DNA of 35,386 bases from Anaerolineaceae bacterium (GTDB lineage: Bacteria; Chloroflexota; Anaerolineae; JAAYZQ01): assembly GCA_012514775.1 (NCBI GenBank), contig JAAYZQ010000190.1, positions 1 to 35,386 of the forward strand, given 5' to 3'. A program made the translations under genes and the position numbers. Below, piece by piece: positions 19,864-30,249 of the stretch (position 1 is its first letter; each line of letters begins with the position of its first letter). A model generated the notes under the pieces. The model was given only the letters and a program-made list of their open reading frames with translations. It ran no database searches and was not told the DNA's origin.

Positions 19864-22095
19864 TCAGCGCTGGCGCAGCAGGCGCATGCCGTTGAGGGTG
19901 ACGATGAGAGACGCCCCCACGTCGGCAAAGACGGCCATCCACAGGGTGGCGACGCCGGCCAGGGCCAGGGCCAAAAAGACGGCCTTGATGCCCAGCGACA
20001 GGGCCACGTTCTGGCGGATGATGGCCCGCGCCCGCCGGCTGAGGCGCACGGCGAAGGGCAGCTTGAAGAGGTCGTCAGACATGAGGGCCACGTCGGCGGT
20101 CTCCAGGGCCGTATCGGTGCCGGCGGCGCCCATGGCAATGCCCACCGTCGCCCGCGCCAGGGCCGGGGCGTCGTTCACGCCATCGCCGACCATGGCCACC
20201 GCCCCGTAGCGCGCCAGCAGCCCCTCGATGGCCGCCACCTTGTCCTCGGGCAGCAGCTCGGCCTGGACTTCGTCCACGCCGGTCAGCCCGGCGATGGCCT
20301 GGGCCGTGGCCTGGTTGTCACCCGTGAGCATGACCGTGCGCTCGATGCCCACCTGGCGCAGGGCGGCCAGGGCGGCGGAGGCCGCGGGGCGGACGGTGTC
20401 GGCCACGGCCAGGTAGCCCTTCACCCCGCAGCAGTCGTCGCGCACCACCATCACCGAGTGGCCCGCCGCCTGGCTGGCGTGCACCTTCAGGCAGAAGGGG
20501 CCCCGGGCCAGGGCCGGGTCCTCCTCGTGGATGTAGGCGTGGGTGCCGATGGTCACCGAGTGTCCGTTGACCCGGCCGCGAACCCCCCGGCCGGCGACGG
20601 CTTGCACCGCCTCGGCCGAGGCCACGTTGTCCCACAGGCCCAGATCCCGCGCGGCCCGCACCACGGCCAGCCCCAGGGGATGCTCCGAGCGGCTTTCCAC
20701 GGCGGCCGCGTCGGCCAGCATCTGCAAGCAGGAGGGGCATTCGGCCCAGGGCAGCCCCGCAACGTGCTCCACGCAGCCGGCTTCCACCAGCCGTGGCTCG
20801 CCCGCCGTCAGGGTGCCCGTCTTGTCCAGGGCCATGACCTTCAGCGAGCCGAGGGCCTCCAGGTGCGCGCCCCCCTTGATGAGCACGCCGGCCCGGGCAG
20901 CGCTGGCGATGGCGCTCACGATGCTGACGGGCGTGGAGATGACCAGGGCGCAGGGACAGGCGATGACCAGCAGCACCAGGGCGCGATAGATCCAGGTGTC
21001 GAACAGGGCGCCCAGGCTGCCGGCGCCGGTCAGCGCGCCCAGCACGGGCGGCAGGACGGCGACGCCCACGGCCACGGCCATGACCGCCGGCGTATAGACC
21101 CGGGCGAAGCGGTCGACGAACCGCTGCGAGGGCGCCTTCTGCGCCTGTGCCTCCTCGACCATCTTGATAATGCGGGCGATGGTCGTGTCGGACGCCAGGC
21201 GGGTGACCCCCACGGTGAGCGCTCCCTGGCCGTTGACCGTGCCTGCAAAAACCTCGTCGCCGGGCTCCTTGCTGACCGGCACGCTCTCGCCGGTGATGGG
21301 CGCCTGGTTGACGTGCGACTGGCCCGCCAGCACGTCGCCGTCCATGGGCAGGCGCTCGCCGGGGCGCACCAGGATCCTGTCGCCCACCCGCAGATCCTCC
21401 ACCAGCACCTCTTCCTGGTGGTCGCCGTTGAGAAGCATGGCCCGGCGGGGCGAAAGGTCCATCAGGCCGCGAATGGCATTGCGCGCCCGATCCATGGTGT
21501 AGGCTTCCAGGGTGTTGCCCAGGGAAAAGAGAAACATTGCCACCGCGCCCTCGGCCCACTCGCCGACAAAGGCCGCGCCGACGGCGGCGATGGTCATCAG
21601 GGCGTTCATGTCCAGGGAGCGGGTAGTGCGCAGCGTGCTCCAGCCCGCCCGGGCCACGAACAGGCCCCCGGCCAGGATGGCAGCCAGGTAGAGCCCGACC
21701 ACGGCTCCTTGCGGCAGGCCGCCCAGGCTCGCAGCAACGGCCAGGGCGATGAGCAGTCCCGACAGGGCCGTCGTCAGGTCGCGCCGGCGGCGCCACAGCC
21801 GCTCTCTCCAGCCCGCCTCTTGCGGTGGTGCCGCCTCGTCTCGCAGCCCATAGCCCAACTCCCGGACGACCCGCTCCACCTCGGGGCGGATCTCCTGGCC
21901 GTCGGCGGGCGCCACGCGGAGGCGGGCCAGGCCAAAGTCCAGGCTTACCTGGCCGATGCCCGGCGTGCGCCGCAGGGCTTCCTCCACGTGCAGGGCACAG
22001 TCGGCGCAGTCGAGGCCCTCCACCTGGAAGACGAGCTCCCGATTCTGTTCCGCGTTGATTTGGCTGCTCAATTGGCTCTCCTTGCCGTCATCCAT
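19864..22095 (-). CDS. zntA: Zinc/cadmium/lead-exporting P1B-type ATPase (mirror copy)
   Basis: Identical 743-residue copy of the gene at 13292-15523, with HMA, TGES, CPC, DKTGT and GDGVNDAPAL motifs. Confidence 0.9.
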   Translation of the reverse strand: MDDGKESQLSSQINAEQNRELVFQVEGLDCADCALHVEEALRRTPGIGQVSLDFGLARLRVAPADGQEIRPEVERVVRELGYGLRDEAAPPQEAGWRERLWRRRRDLTTALSGLLIALAVAASLGGLPQGAVVGLYLAAILAGGLFVARAGWSTLRTTRSLDMNALMTIAAVGAAFVGEWAEGAVAMFLFSLGNTLEAYTMDRARNAIRGLMDLSPRRAMLLNGDHQEEVLVEDLRVGDRILVRPGERLPMDGDVLAGQSHVNQAPITGESVPVSKEPGDEVFAGTVNGQGALTVGVTRLASDTTIARIIKMVEEAQAQKAPSQRFVDRFARVYTPAVMAVAVGVAVLPPVLGALTGAGSLGALFDTWIYRALVLLVIACPCALVISTPVSIVSAIASAARAGVLIKGGAHLEALGSLKVMALDKTGTLTAGEPRLVEAGCVEHVAGLPWAECPSCLQMLADAAAVESRSEHPLGLAVVRAARDLGLWDNVASAEAVQAVAGRGVRGRVNGHSVTIGTHAYIHEEDPALARGPFCLKVHASQAAGHSVMVVRDDCCGVKGYLAVADTVRPAASAALAALRQVGIERTVMLTGDNQATAQAIAGLTGVDEVQAELLPEDKVAAIEGLLARYGAVAMVGDGVNDAPALARATVGIAMGAAGTDTALETADVALMSDDLFKLPFAVRLSRRARAIIRQNVALSLGIKAVFLALALAGVATLWMAVFADVGASLIVTLNGMRLLRQR

Positions 22096-22441
22096 GCTGC
22101 ACGTGCTCCAGGCCTCGCCTGAAAAGGTCGGCTACGTGCTCGTCGTCCAACGTGTAAAAGATCTGCTTGCCCTCGCGCCGCCAGCGTACGAGGCGCAGAT
22201 CGCGCAGGGTGCGGAGCTGGTGCGACACAGCCGACTGGCCCATCCCCAGGATCGCCGCCAGGTCATAGACGCACAACTCGCAGCCGGCCAGAAGCGAGAC
22301 GATGCGCAGGCGCGTCGGGTCGCTCAGCGCCTTGAAGGTCTCGGCCAGGCGCAGCGCGCCATCCTCGGCCAGCAAGTGGGGCAGGGCCTGCCGCACACGT
22401 TCCCCGTCCATGTAGACGTCGTCACGAACCGTATCGCTCAC
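22088..22441 (-). CDS. ArsR/SmtB-family zinc-responsive repressor (mirror copy)
   Basis: Identical to 12946-13299, with the complete alpha-5 site D100, H102, H113, H116. Overlaps the ATPase gene by 8 bases. Confidence 0.9.
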   Translation of the reverse strand: MSDTVRDDVYMDGERVRQALPHLLAEDGALRLAETFKALSDPTRLRIVSLLAGCELCVYDLAAILGMGQSAVSHQLRTLRDLRLVRWRREGKQIFYTLDDEHVADLFRRGLEHVQHG

Positions 22442-22457
22442 GTTCTCCCATCCTCTA

Positions 22458-22481
22458 ACATATGAGCGTTTGCTCATATGT
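22458..22481. promoter_or_regulatory. SmtB/CzrA-type operator (mirror copy)
   Basis: Mirror of 12906-12929. The element is itself a perfect inverted repeat except for its 4-base spacer. Confidence 0.83.
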
Positions 22482-22510
22482 AGTGTACCACAGGCGGGCG
22501 CTTTTGGCAA
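22482..22510 (-). promoter_or_regulatory. Promoter of the zinc operon (mirror copy)
   Basis: Mirror of 12877-12905: TTGCCA, 17 bases, TACACT on the minus strand. Confidence 0.68.
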
Positions 22511-22524
22511 ATGGAAGGGGGCAC

Positions 22525-22552
22525 AAAAAAACCGCCACCTGTCGGGTGGCGG
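22525..22552 (-). terminator. Rho-independent terminator of the rplI unit (mirror copy)
   Basis: Mirror of 12835-12862: 8-pair stem, 5-base loop, seven T on the minus strand. Confidence 0.9.
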
Positions 22553-22571
22553 CGTCAGGGGCAGCGAGGGT

Positions 22572-22925
22572 TCAGCCGGCAAATAATTCCTCAAAGTCGC
22601 CGTCGAACTCGCTCAACAACAGGTGCATGTCCAGAACGTCGTCGGCGCTGATGGCCGGCAGGTGCTCGGCGGAGCCGGCCTCTTCCGGCGTCAGGTCGCA
22701 GACCGGGCCGGTGGCGGCGTCGGGGTGCATAAAGATGACGATGTGGCCCCGGCCATGGCAGTGGTGGCACTGGCTGGTCAAAACCCAGACGTCCTCCCAG
22801 CGATGGGCCAGGGAGAAATCGTCCCGCTCGTAGGCCTGCCCGCAGTCGAGGCAGTGGAGCTGGGAGATGACCTTGAACACCAGGCGTCGTTTTTCGTTGT
22901 CGTCCAGGGGAAGCTCGGTCTTCAT
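22572..22925 (-). CDS. Small zinc-ribbon protein of unknown function (mirror copy)
   Basis: Identical 117-residue copy of 12462-12815, with CxxC pairs at 25/28 and 53/56. Confidence 0.78.
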   Translation of the reverse strand: MKTELPLDDNEKRRLVFKVISQLHCLDCGQAYERDDFSLAHRWEDVWVLTSQCHHCHGRGHIVIFMHPDAATGPVCDLTPEEAGSAEHLPAISADDVLDMHLLLSEFDGDFEELFAG

Positions 22926-22953
22926 CCTATCCCTCCCTGGTCAGCGACCCTCT

Positions 22954-23409
22954 CTAGTCCTCGTCCATCCGTTCGACGACGACGTTGATTGTTGCCTCGG
23001 CGTCGGGCGCCAGGTGGATGGTGATAGAGTGGGTGCCCAGATCCTTGATCGGCTCGTCCAGCTCGATCTTGCGCCGATCCACCTCCTGATTGACCTGTTT
23101 CTCCAGCTCCTCGGCAATGTCGGCCTTGGTAATAGAGCCGTAGAGGCGATCCTGCTCGCCGGCCCGTGCCTGAAAGCTGACCGTCAGGCCGTTGAGGGCC
23201 TGGGCCAGCGCCTGGGCCTCGCTCAGCTCCTTGGCCTGGCGGCGCGCCGCGGCCTCTCGCTCCAGCTCGGCTTTTTTGATGGCTCCTGGTGTGGCTATTG
23301 TGGCCAGCCCGCGGGGAATGAGAAAGTTGCGGGCATACCCGTCGGCGACCCGCTTGATCTCGCCCGCCTGGCCTACCTGATCGACGTCTTTTAGCAACAG
23401 GACTTGCAT
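22954..23409 (-). CDS. rplI: 50S ribosomal protein L9 (mirror copy)
   Basis: Identical 151-residue copy of 11978-12433. Two identical rplI genes in one genome would be very unusual, which itself argues that the right arm is a technical duplicate. Confidence 0.94.
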   Translation of the reverse strand: MQVLLLKDVDQVGQAGEIKRVADGYARNFLIPRGLATIATPGAIKKAELEREAAARRQAKELSEAQALAQALNGLTVSFQARAGEQDRLYGSITKADIAEELEKQVNQEVDRRKIELDEPIKDLGTHSITIHLAPDAEATINVVVERMDED

Positions 23410-23447
23410 CTTGCTCTCCTCGTAAGAGTCCGGTCAGAGTCATTGAA

Positions 23448-23464
23448 GGATGGCCTTGCCATCC
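23448..23464 (-). promoter_or_regulatory. Hairpin in the rplI leader (mirror copy)
   Basis: Mirror of 11923-11939, 7-pair stem with 3-base loop. Confidence 0.48.
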
Positions 23465-23474
23465 GGTTCGAGCT

Positions 23475-23503
23475 ATTATACCTCAAAAGGCAGAGGACAG
23501 CAA
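23475..23503 (-). promoter_or_regulatory. Promoter of rplI (mirror copy)
   Basis: Mirror of 11884-11912: TTGCTG, 17 bases, TATAAT on the minus strand. Confidence 0.66.
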
Positions 23504-23534
23504 ACGGTCAGCAGGCAAGGAATGAGAAAAAAGC

Positions 23535-24293
23535 TCAATCGACGGGGGTCGGCTCTTTGCGAGAGAAGGTAGAGCCCCAGGAGCGGGCCAGGGCCTGCCG
23601 CAGCCGGCTGGCGGCGCGCCGCACCGGCGGCAGGCGCAGGGCCAGGAGCAGGCCCAGGAGGGCGGCATAGCGCAACGGCTCCTGGGTGTCTTTGACCAGC
23701 CACAGGAAGTGGATCACGGCCAGGATGCCGGCGAGGTAGACCAGGCGGTGCAGCCGCTTCCAGTTCTTGCGCAGCCGCTTTTTCCAGCCCCTGGTGGAAG
23801 TCAGGGCCAGTGCCAGGAGCACGAGGCCGGCGGCAAAGCCAACGATGACGTATCGCTCCTCGGCGATGCCCTGGAACAACAGCCCCAGGTCAAAGCCATA
23901 GTCCAGCGCCAGGTAGTTGGCAAAGTGGAGGGCCGCATAGGCAAAGCTGTAGACGCCCAGGGGCCGGCGTACCCGGGTGAAGGCCTTCCAGCCGGTGAGG
24001 GTCTGCAGGGGTGTGCAGGCCAGCGACAGCATCAACAGCACCAGGGCAGCCTTGCCGGTAAAGGTCTGCACCTCGCGCACGGGATCGACGACAAAGGCGC
24101 CGCCCAGGTATTGCCAGGCCAGCCACGCAAGGGAAAGGGCCACGCCACCGTGCACGACGACCTGCAGCCAGTGAAGCTGTACCCGGCCCAGGCGCAGGAT
24201 GATGCCCTGGGGCCGCCTGCCGGGCCGGCTCCTGGCCCCCGGCCGCCGGCCCGCCTCGCTCTCCCGGCCCGCGGCCCTGCCCTTTAGTACCAC
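23535..24293 (-). CDS. msrQ: MsrQ, haem-binding membrane subunit (mirror copy)
   Basis: Identical to 11094-11852, overlapping the msrP copy by 10 bases. Confidence 0.86.
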   Translation of the reverse strand: MVLKGRAAGRESEAGRRPGARSRPGRRPQGIILRLGRVQLHWLQVVVHGGVALSLAWLAWQYLGGAFVVDPVREVQTFTGKAALVLLMLSLACTPLQTLTGWKAFTRVRRPLGVYSFAYAALHFANYLALDYGFDLGLLFQGIAEERYVIVGFAAGLVLLALALTSTRGWKKRLRKNWKRLHRLVYLAGILAVIHFLWLVKDTQEPLRYAALLGLLLALRLPPVRRAASRLRQALARSWGSTFSRKEPTPVD

Positions 24294-25252
24294 GTTTCCA
24301 GGTCCATCCCCTCGTACAGGGCCGCCACCTCTTCGCCGTAGCCGTTAAAGAGCAGCGTCTCCATGCGGCTCCCGCCGATGCGCCGCTCGGTGGCCTGCGA
24401 CCAGCGAGGGTGCGGAACGTCGGGGTTCACGTTGGCGAAAAAGCCATACTCCCGGGGCGCAGCGGCCATCCACAGCGAGACGGGCATCTCTTCCACCAGG
24501 TCGATGCGCACGACGGACTTGATGCTCTTGAAGCCATACTTCCAGGGCACCACCAGGCGCACCGGGGCGCCGTTCTGGGGCAGCAGCGACTTGCCGTACA
24601 GGCCCGTGGCCAGCAGGGTCAGGTCGTGCATGGCCTCGTCCAGGCGCAGCCCTTCGACGTAGGGCCAGGTGAAGGTTCGGCGCCGCTGGCCCGGCATCTG
24701 GTCGGGGTCAAAGAGCGTCTCGAAGCGCACGTACCTGGCCCGCGATGTGGGCTCCACCTCGGCCAGGAGCTTGTGCAGGGGAAAGCCTACCCAGGGGACG
24801 ACCATGGACCAGGCCTCGACGCAGCGCAGGCGATAGATGCGCTCCTCCTGCTCGAAACGGAGGAGGTCGTCCAGATCGTACGTGCGCGGATTGTTCACCA
24901 GGCCGCCCACCTCCACGCTCCAGGGCGAGCTGCGAAATCCCGCTGCCAGCCGCGCCACGCCCTCCTTGCTCGTGGTAAACTCGTAGTAGTTGTTATAGTT
25001 GGTGATAGCCTCGAAGGAGGTCAAGGTGCCGCCCAGCTCGTCGGCCGAGGCCGAGGGGGTGGGCAGCAGCGTGTCCAGCGAGCCGGGCACGGCCGTAGGG
25101 ACCGGCCCCGGGTTGCCGTTGCCGGGCACGCCGCAGGCCGCCAGCAACAGCGAGCCCGCCGCCAGGGCGCCGGCCTTGATAAAACGCCGTCGCGACAGAT
25201 ACAAATGCTCCGGCGTGATCTCGGACGTCTTGATCTTGATCACGATGCTCAT
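24284..25252 (-). CDS. msrP: MsrP, methionine sulfoxide reductase catalytic subunit (mirror copy)
   Basis: Identical to 10135-11103, with the twin-arginine signal, lipobox cysteine and molybdenum-binding cysteine in 'RCVEAW'. Confidence 0.9.
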   Translation of the reverse strand: MSIVIKIKTSEITPEHLYLSRRRFIKAGALAAGSLLLAACGVPGNGNPGPVPTAVPGSLDTLLPTPSASADELGGTLTSFEAITNYNNYYEFTTSKEGVARLAAGFRSSPWSVEVGGLVNNPRTYDLDDLLRFEQEERIYRLRCVEAWSMVVPWVGFPLHKLLAEVEPTSRARYVRFETLFDPDQMPGQRRRTFTWPYVEGLRLDEAMHDLTLLATGLYGKSLLPQNGAPVRLVVPWKYGFKSIKSVVRIDLVEEMPVSLWMAAAPREYGFFANVNPDVPHPRWSQATERRIGGSRMETLLFNGYGEEVAALYEGMDLETWY

Positions 25253-25281
25253 CTCCAATCCGACCCCAGGATAAACCGGAT

Positions 25282-25312
25282 TTGTAACATTTCTCCTACC
25301 GGCAGGTTACAA
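25282..25312. promoter_or_regulatory. Spaced inverted repeat upstream of msrP (mirror copy)
   Basis: Mirror of 10075-10105, 7-base arms TTGTAAC/GTTACAA. Confidence 0.38.
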
Positions 25313-25472
25313 GAAAATTACAGTGTTGTCAGTGGCGCGGGTCACAATGGATGATCCGGCGCAGTTTCCGGCTTTTTTGTGAGAAGCGCTACAGAACCGG
25401 TCAGGCCCTGGTGTTATGATGGCTCCACGCGACGGCGCGACCGGCGTTCTCCATCCCCAGCCGTCCTCGGGC

Positions 25473-25501
25473 TTGTCGAGAAGCGCTCTTTGATGTACAA
25501 T
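25473..25501 (+). promoter_or_regulatory. Promoter of the SBBP/M23 gene (mirror copy)
   Basis: TTGTCG at 25473-25478, 17 bases, TACAAT at 25496-25501. Mirror of 9886-9914. Confidence 0.53.
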
Positions 25502-25648
25502 ATCAGCGCCCACAGCGGCGCGGGGGGTTCTGGCGAGGGCTGGGAGCAACTGCCGCCACCCAAACGACCCCGGCCTTCGAACGCTGCTTCTGGCCGCTCC
25601 CACCGGGGGAGCGCGCGGTGCCGGAATTACTCACAAGGAGAGACCACT

Positions 25649-28600
25649 TTGTGGTCCATTCGTTATCAGCTGGCGCAGATCTATCGTAGACAGCCTGCAC
25701 GGCTGTGGCTAATGGGCGGTGCCGCCCTCGCCACCGTGGCCCTCCTGGGCTGCGCGGTGCTCCTCGTGGTGGGCACGGCCCTGGGAGCCTTCCTGGTCAC
25801 CCAGGACGGCCTCGACGAGTCCGTGGCCGCGGCTGCAGCCGCGACCGAGACGGCCACGCCCGACCTCTTTGTCTCGCCGTTGGAAACCACCACCGAGACG
25901 GCGACGCCGGCGGCCACGGAAACGCCCCTGCCCGAGCCCACGAGCCCCGGGGGCGCGGTGTTGCCCGCGGCCGACGTCCCCGCCCACGTCGTCAGTCCCG
26001 TGACCCCCGTGGCCACGCAGCCCCCGGTCACCATGCCGGCGCCCGAGAGCGCCCTGGAGCTGACGCCGACCTCTCAGTTGACCCTGGCCTCGGTGATCCT
26101 CGTCGAGAACACCGGCCAGCTCCCGCCCAACGTCCGCTTCCAGGTGCGGGGCGCCGCCGGCGGCGGGCTGTTCCTGGCGCCCGATGCCCTGTGGATGACG
26201 CTGCTTCCCGCGGGCGATCTCGCCCCGGCCGCCGACCTGGACCCCAGTTCCGGCCCCGGCGTCCAGGCCGACGCCGTCGCCGGGCAGGGACTGAGCCTCA
26301 GGCTGAGCTTTGCCGGCGCCAATCCCAACCCCCAGATGCTGCCCCTCGATGCCCTGGACACCAGGGTATCCTATTTCACGGGGAGCGATCCCGCCGGATG
26401 GCAGGTTGCCGTGCCGGTGTGGGGCAGCGTGCGCTACAAGGACCTCTATCCCGGCATCGACCTGGAGATCGGCAGCCAGGCGGGCCGCTATGCCCAGCGC
26501 CTGGTCGTGCGCGACGGCGGTAACCTGGGGGCCGTGCGCCTTCAAGTCGAGGGCGCCCAGGGGTTGAGCCTGGACGCCGGTTGCGTCGCGGCGCCGGGCG
26601 GCAGTTCCGGCCAGGACGGTGGGACCGTCTGCATCTCCACGAGCCTGGGCCCGGTTGCCTGGCCGCTTTTCCAGGTGGTGGACGAAAAGGGCGAGCCCCT
26701 GCCTGCCGAGGACCTGCCCGCGCCCCGCATCGCCGAGGGGGGCACGCTGGTCGAGGCGCCCTTTGCCTCCGGCGAGGACGTGGAGGGCGCCGCCGTCCTG
26801 GAGTTCACCGGCGACGAGGAATCGGCCGGCATGCTCTATGCCAGCATCCTGGGCCAGGGCGGCAACGACGCGAGTAGCGGCGTGGCCGTGGACCGCGAGC
26901 GCAACGCCTACGTCACCGGGCGCAGCTACCGGCCCACCTCCCTGGCCGCGCCAGGCCCCTTTCAGATCTCGAGCGGGGGCAGCTTTGAGGCCTTTGTGCT
27001 CAAGATGAGCGGCGACGGCAGCGCGATGGTCTATGCCAGCTTCCTGGGGGGCCGCGACCTGGATTCGGGGGTGGCCATCGCCGTGGACGGGCAGGGCAGC
27101 GCCACCGTCGCCGGCACGACCCGCTCTCCGGACCTGCCGGGCACGGCCGGCCACTTTCGCCCAACCCACGCCGGCGGCGACGACGCCTTTGCCCTGAAGC
27201 TGGGGCCGGCGGGCACCGAGATCGTGTATGCGACCTACCTGGGCGGCGCGGCGGATGACCGGGCAGCGGACCTGGCCCTCGACGGCGCCGGCAGCGCCTA
27301 CGTGGCCGGCACCACGTCGTCGCCCGACTTTCCCCTGACCCAGGGCGCGTGGGACATCCACCTGGACGGCCCGGATGCCTTTGTCGTGAAGCTGGACCCC
27401 ACAGGCAACGGCCTGGCCTACGCCACCCTGGTGGGCGGAGGGTCCTGGGAGCAAGGACAGGGCGTCGCCGTGGACGGGGCCGGCCAGGCGGTCCTGGTGG
27501 GCACCACGGCCTCGGCCGACCTGCCCACCACGCCGGGGGCCCTGCGTAGCGCGCTGGCCGGCGAGACCGACGCCTTTATCGCCCGGCTGAACGCGGCGGG
27601 CACGGCCCTGGCCTACGCCACCTACCTGGGCGGCAGCAGTGGCGAGTCGGCCCACTCGGTCGCCCTGGACGCGGCGGGCAGCGCCTACGTCTCGGGCGAC
27701 ACCGGCTCGGCCGATTTCCCCGTGACCGACGGGTCCTTTGGCATGGCCCACGGCGGCGAGCAGGATGCCTTTCTGGCCAAGATCGACACCGCCGGTGCCC
27801 TGTCCTACGCCGGATTGGTCGGCGGCAGCGGCGACGATTGGGGCCAGGCCGTTTCCGTGGACGAGGGAGGCCACGCCACACTGGCCGGCTCCTCCGCGGC
27901 CTTTCCCCACGCGGCGGCCCCGGCGAGCGGAGACGGCGGGCAGAAGGGCTACGACGCCTTTGTGGTGCAGGTCGACGAGTTCGGCTCGGCGCTGATCCAC
28001 GCTTCGTCCCTGGGCGGCGGCGAGGAAGACTATGCCGCTGCCGTGGCCGTGGACGGGTTGGGCAGCGTCTACGTCGTCGGCAACTCGGCCCGCGGCGGCG
28101 AGGGCCGCGCCATGGCCGACGCCTTCATGTCCAAGCTGGTGGTCGGCACGCCCTTCCTCGACCTGCCCGTAGCCTACACCAATTTCGGACAGGCAGCCCT
28201 GGGCAACGTGGGCGACCGGGGCGCGGGCCGGGTCAACTCCTGGTTCGACCACAGCTATCCGACCCACAACAGCAACAAGAACCTGACGCGCTGGGACGGC
28301 GTGACCATCGCCATCGACGCCGCTTCGCCGGCACGCGTGGGAGAAAGCTGGTACGACGGCCATGGCGGCATCGACTTTGGCTGGCACGTCCCCAACGAGC
28401 CCATCTATGCCGCCGCCCCGGGGCTGGTCATCGACACCGTCACGTCCTGCCGCGTGGGCAACCAGGCCTGCGGCGACTATTTCGGGAACCGCGTCTGGAT
28501 CGACCACGGCAACGGCTACGCCACGGTCTATGCCCACATGAAGACCGTGACCGTGACGGTGGGCACGGCCATCCACAGCCCGGCGGCCCAACCCCTGGGC

Positions 28601-30148
28601 ATCATGGGCAACACCGGCCGCAGCCTGGGCACCCACCTGCACTTCGGGCTCTACTTTGACGCCAACCACGACGGGCGCTGGACCCGCGACGAGGTGGTGG
28701 ATCCCTACGGCTGGATGCGGGCCGGCAAGGACCCCTGGCGAGGTGTGAGCCGCTACCTGTGGAAGTATCCCATCTGGACCCGCCAGTTGGTGGAGCCGGA
28801 TGCGCCCGCCGCGGAGCGGACGTTGAGCAGTCCCTCGGGCCTGGTCACCGTCACCGTGCCGTCGGCCGCCCTCTCGTCGGCCGCCGTGCTGGAGCTGTGG
28901 GACGTCCCGCCGGGGGCCGACCCCGACGCCGAGTGGCGGTCCACGGGCTATTCCTTCCTGCTGACCGGCCAGCAGCGGGGCAGTAGCCTGGCCCTGGCCG
29001 AACCCCTGACCCTGACCCTGGCCGGGAACCTGCGCAACATGCCCCACGTGAACATGAGCAAGCTGGCCCTGCGCCGCTGGGACGAGGGCGGAAAGACGTG
29101 GAGCGCCCTGCCGACGACGGTCAACGGGGCGCGGACCCAGGTCACGGCACTGTCAACCGAGGTAGGCCGCTTTGACCTCCACGCACCCCTCATCTGCCCG
29201 GCCGACATCCAGGAGCCGGACGATCACCACGGCGCGGCCCAGGCCATCCTGCCCGACGCCGGCCCCGTCGTGCGACTGTTCGACATTCGCCAGGACCTGG
29301 ACTGGTTCCTGTTCGAGGCCCGGGCGGGCAGCGTCTACCGCCTGCAGGTTCGCGGCCTGGCGTCCGGCGTCCAGCCGCTCCTGGGGCTGTACGATTCCGA
29401 CACCGTGGCGCCCCTGGCGCCGGTCTTTGAGGCGCGGGGAACGGTGACCGCCACGGCCACGGCCACCTGGCGCGCGCCCCTGTCGGGCACCTACCTGCTG
29501 CGCGCCGCCCCGGCCGCCGGCAGCACCACCGGCTGCAGCGCGGCCTACGAGCTGCGGGTGGACGAGGCGCGCGCTCCCCAGGCCGTCGCCCTGTCGGGCC
29601 CGGCCACGGGCAAGATTGCCGAGCCGTACACCTTTACGGCCCGGGTGAGCCCCCTGACCGCCACCCTGCCCATCACCTATACCTGGCACGTCCCCGGCCA
29701 GGTGCAGGGCGGCGTGGGCCGGGCCGTGACCGACACGGTCACGGTTGCCTGGACCGCGCCCGGCACCTATCGCCTGGTCATCACCGCCACCAACGAGGCC
29801 GGCAGTGTCTCCGCCGCCCACTCGGTGGTCATCCAATCGCCCGTGAAGGCCGGCCTGTCGGCGTCGCCCGTCAGCGGGCCGGCGCCCCTCAAGGTGACGT
29901 TCACGAACACGTCCATGGGCGACTTGACCGAGAGCCTGTGGGATTTTGGCGATGGCCAGACGAGCCGCACCGCGAACCCGAGTCACACCTACGAGGCCGC
30001 CGGCGTCTACACCGTGACCCTGACCGTCAGCGGGCCGGGCGGCGAGGACACCGAGGTCAAGGCCGGGTACGTGCAGGTGGAGGCGGCGGCACCCGTGCCG
30101 CCGGGCGGCGGCGCGTTCCGGATCTATCTGCCCGTCGTCCGTCACTAG
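25649..30148 (+). CDS. Large secreted SBBP-propeller / M23 metallopeptidase / PKD protein (mirror copy)
   Basis: Identical 1,499-residue copy of 5239-9738. The TTG at 25649 follows AAGGAGAG at 25635-25642. Zinc motif codons are at 28361 (H905), 28373 (D909) and 28634-28642 (H996-L-H998). Confidence 0.86.
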   Translation: MWSIRYQLAQIYRRQPARLWLMGGAALATVALLGCAVLLVVGTALGAFLVTQDGLDESVAAAAAATETATPDLFVSPLETTTETATPAATETPLPEPTSPGGAVLPAADVPAHVVSPVTPVATQPPVTMPAPESALELTPTSQLTLASVILVENTGQLPPNVRFQVRGAAGGGLFLAPDALWMTLLPAGDLAPAADLDPSSGPGVQADAVAGQGLSLRLSFAGANPNPQMLPLDALDTRVSYFTGSDPAGWQVAVPVWGSVRYKDLYPGIDLEIGSQAGRYAQRLVVRDGGNLGAVRLQVEGAQGLSLDAGCVAAPGGSSGQDGGTVCISTSLGPVAWPLFQVVDEKGEPLPAEDLPAPRIAEGGTLVEAPFASGEDVEGAAVLEFTGDEESAGMLYASILGQGGNDASSGVAVDRERNAYVTGRSYRPTSLAAPGPFQISSGGSFEAFVLKMSGDGSAMVYASFLGGRDLDSGVAIAVDGQGSATVAGTTRSPDLPGTAGHFRPTHAGGDDAFALKLGPAGTEIVYATYLGGAADDRAADLALDGAGSAYVAGTTSSPDFPLTQGAWDIHLDGPDAFVVKLDPTGNGLAYATLVGGGSWEQGQGVAVDGAGQAVLVGTTASADLPTTPGALRSALAGETDAFIARLNAAGTALAYATYLGGSSGESAHSVALDAAGSAYVSGDTGSADFPVTDGSFGMAHGGEQDAFLAKIDTAGALSYAGLVGGSGDDWGQAVSVDEGGHATLAGSSAAFPHAAAPASGDGGQKGYDAFVVQVDEFGSALIHASSLGGGEEDYAAAVAVDGLGSVYVVGNSARGGEGRAMADAFMSKLVVGTPFLDLPVAYTNFGQAALGNVGDRGAGRVNSWFDHSYPTHNSNKNLTRWDGVTIAIDAASPARVGESWYDGHGGIDFGWHVPNEPIYAAAPGLVIDTVTSCRVGNQACGDYFGNRVWIDHGNGYATVYAHMKTVTVTVGTAIHSPAAQPLGIMGNTGRSLGTHLHFGLYFDANHDGRWTRDEVVDPYGWMRAGKDPWRGVSRYLWKYPIWTRQLVEPDAPAAERTLSSPSGLVTVTVPSAALSSAAVLELWDVPPGADPDAEWRSTGYSFLLTGQQRGSSLALAEPLTLTLAGNLRNMPHVNMSKLALRRWDEGGKTWSALPTTVNGARTQVTALSTEVGRFDLHAPLICPADIQEPDDHHGAAQAILPDAGPVVRLFDIRQDLDWFLFEARAGSVYRLQVRGLASGVQPLLGLYDSDTVAPLAPVFEARGTVTATATATWRAPLSGTYLLRAAPAAGSTTGCSAAYELRVDEARAPQAVALSGPATGKIAEPYTFTARVSPLTATLPITYTWHVPGQVQGGVGRAVTDTVTVAWTAPGTYRLVITATNEAGSVSAAHSVVIQSPVKAGLSASPVSGPAPLKVTFTNTSMGDLTESLWDFGDGQTSRTANPSHTYEAAGVYTVTLTVSGPGGEDTEVKAGYVQVEAAAPVPPGGGAFRIYLPVVRH

Positions 30149-30150
30149 AC

Positions 30151-30249
30151 AGCCTGCCGGAAAGCCCGTTCGTTGGTAGTGCGCGCTTCAGCGCGCTTCT
30201 TTGGCGACAAATCGCCCACTACCAACCCACAAGCGCCCCTCCAACAACC
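30151..30249. repeat. 99-base tandem repeat, mirror of copy 2
   Basis: Mirror of 5138-5236, with outer arms GTTGGTAGTG/CACTACCAAC. Confidence 0.83.

Larger units (their letters stand above)
25253..25648. other. Divergent intergenic region between msrP and the M23 gene (mirror copy)
   Basis: Mirror of 9739-10134: M23 promoter and long leader, two GAGAAGCGCT copies (25381-25390, 25478-25487) and the msrP-side inverted repeat. No additional gene is supported. Confidence 0.58.
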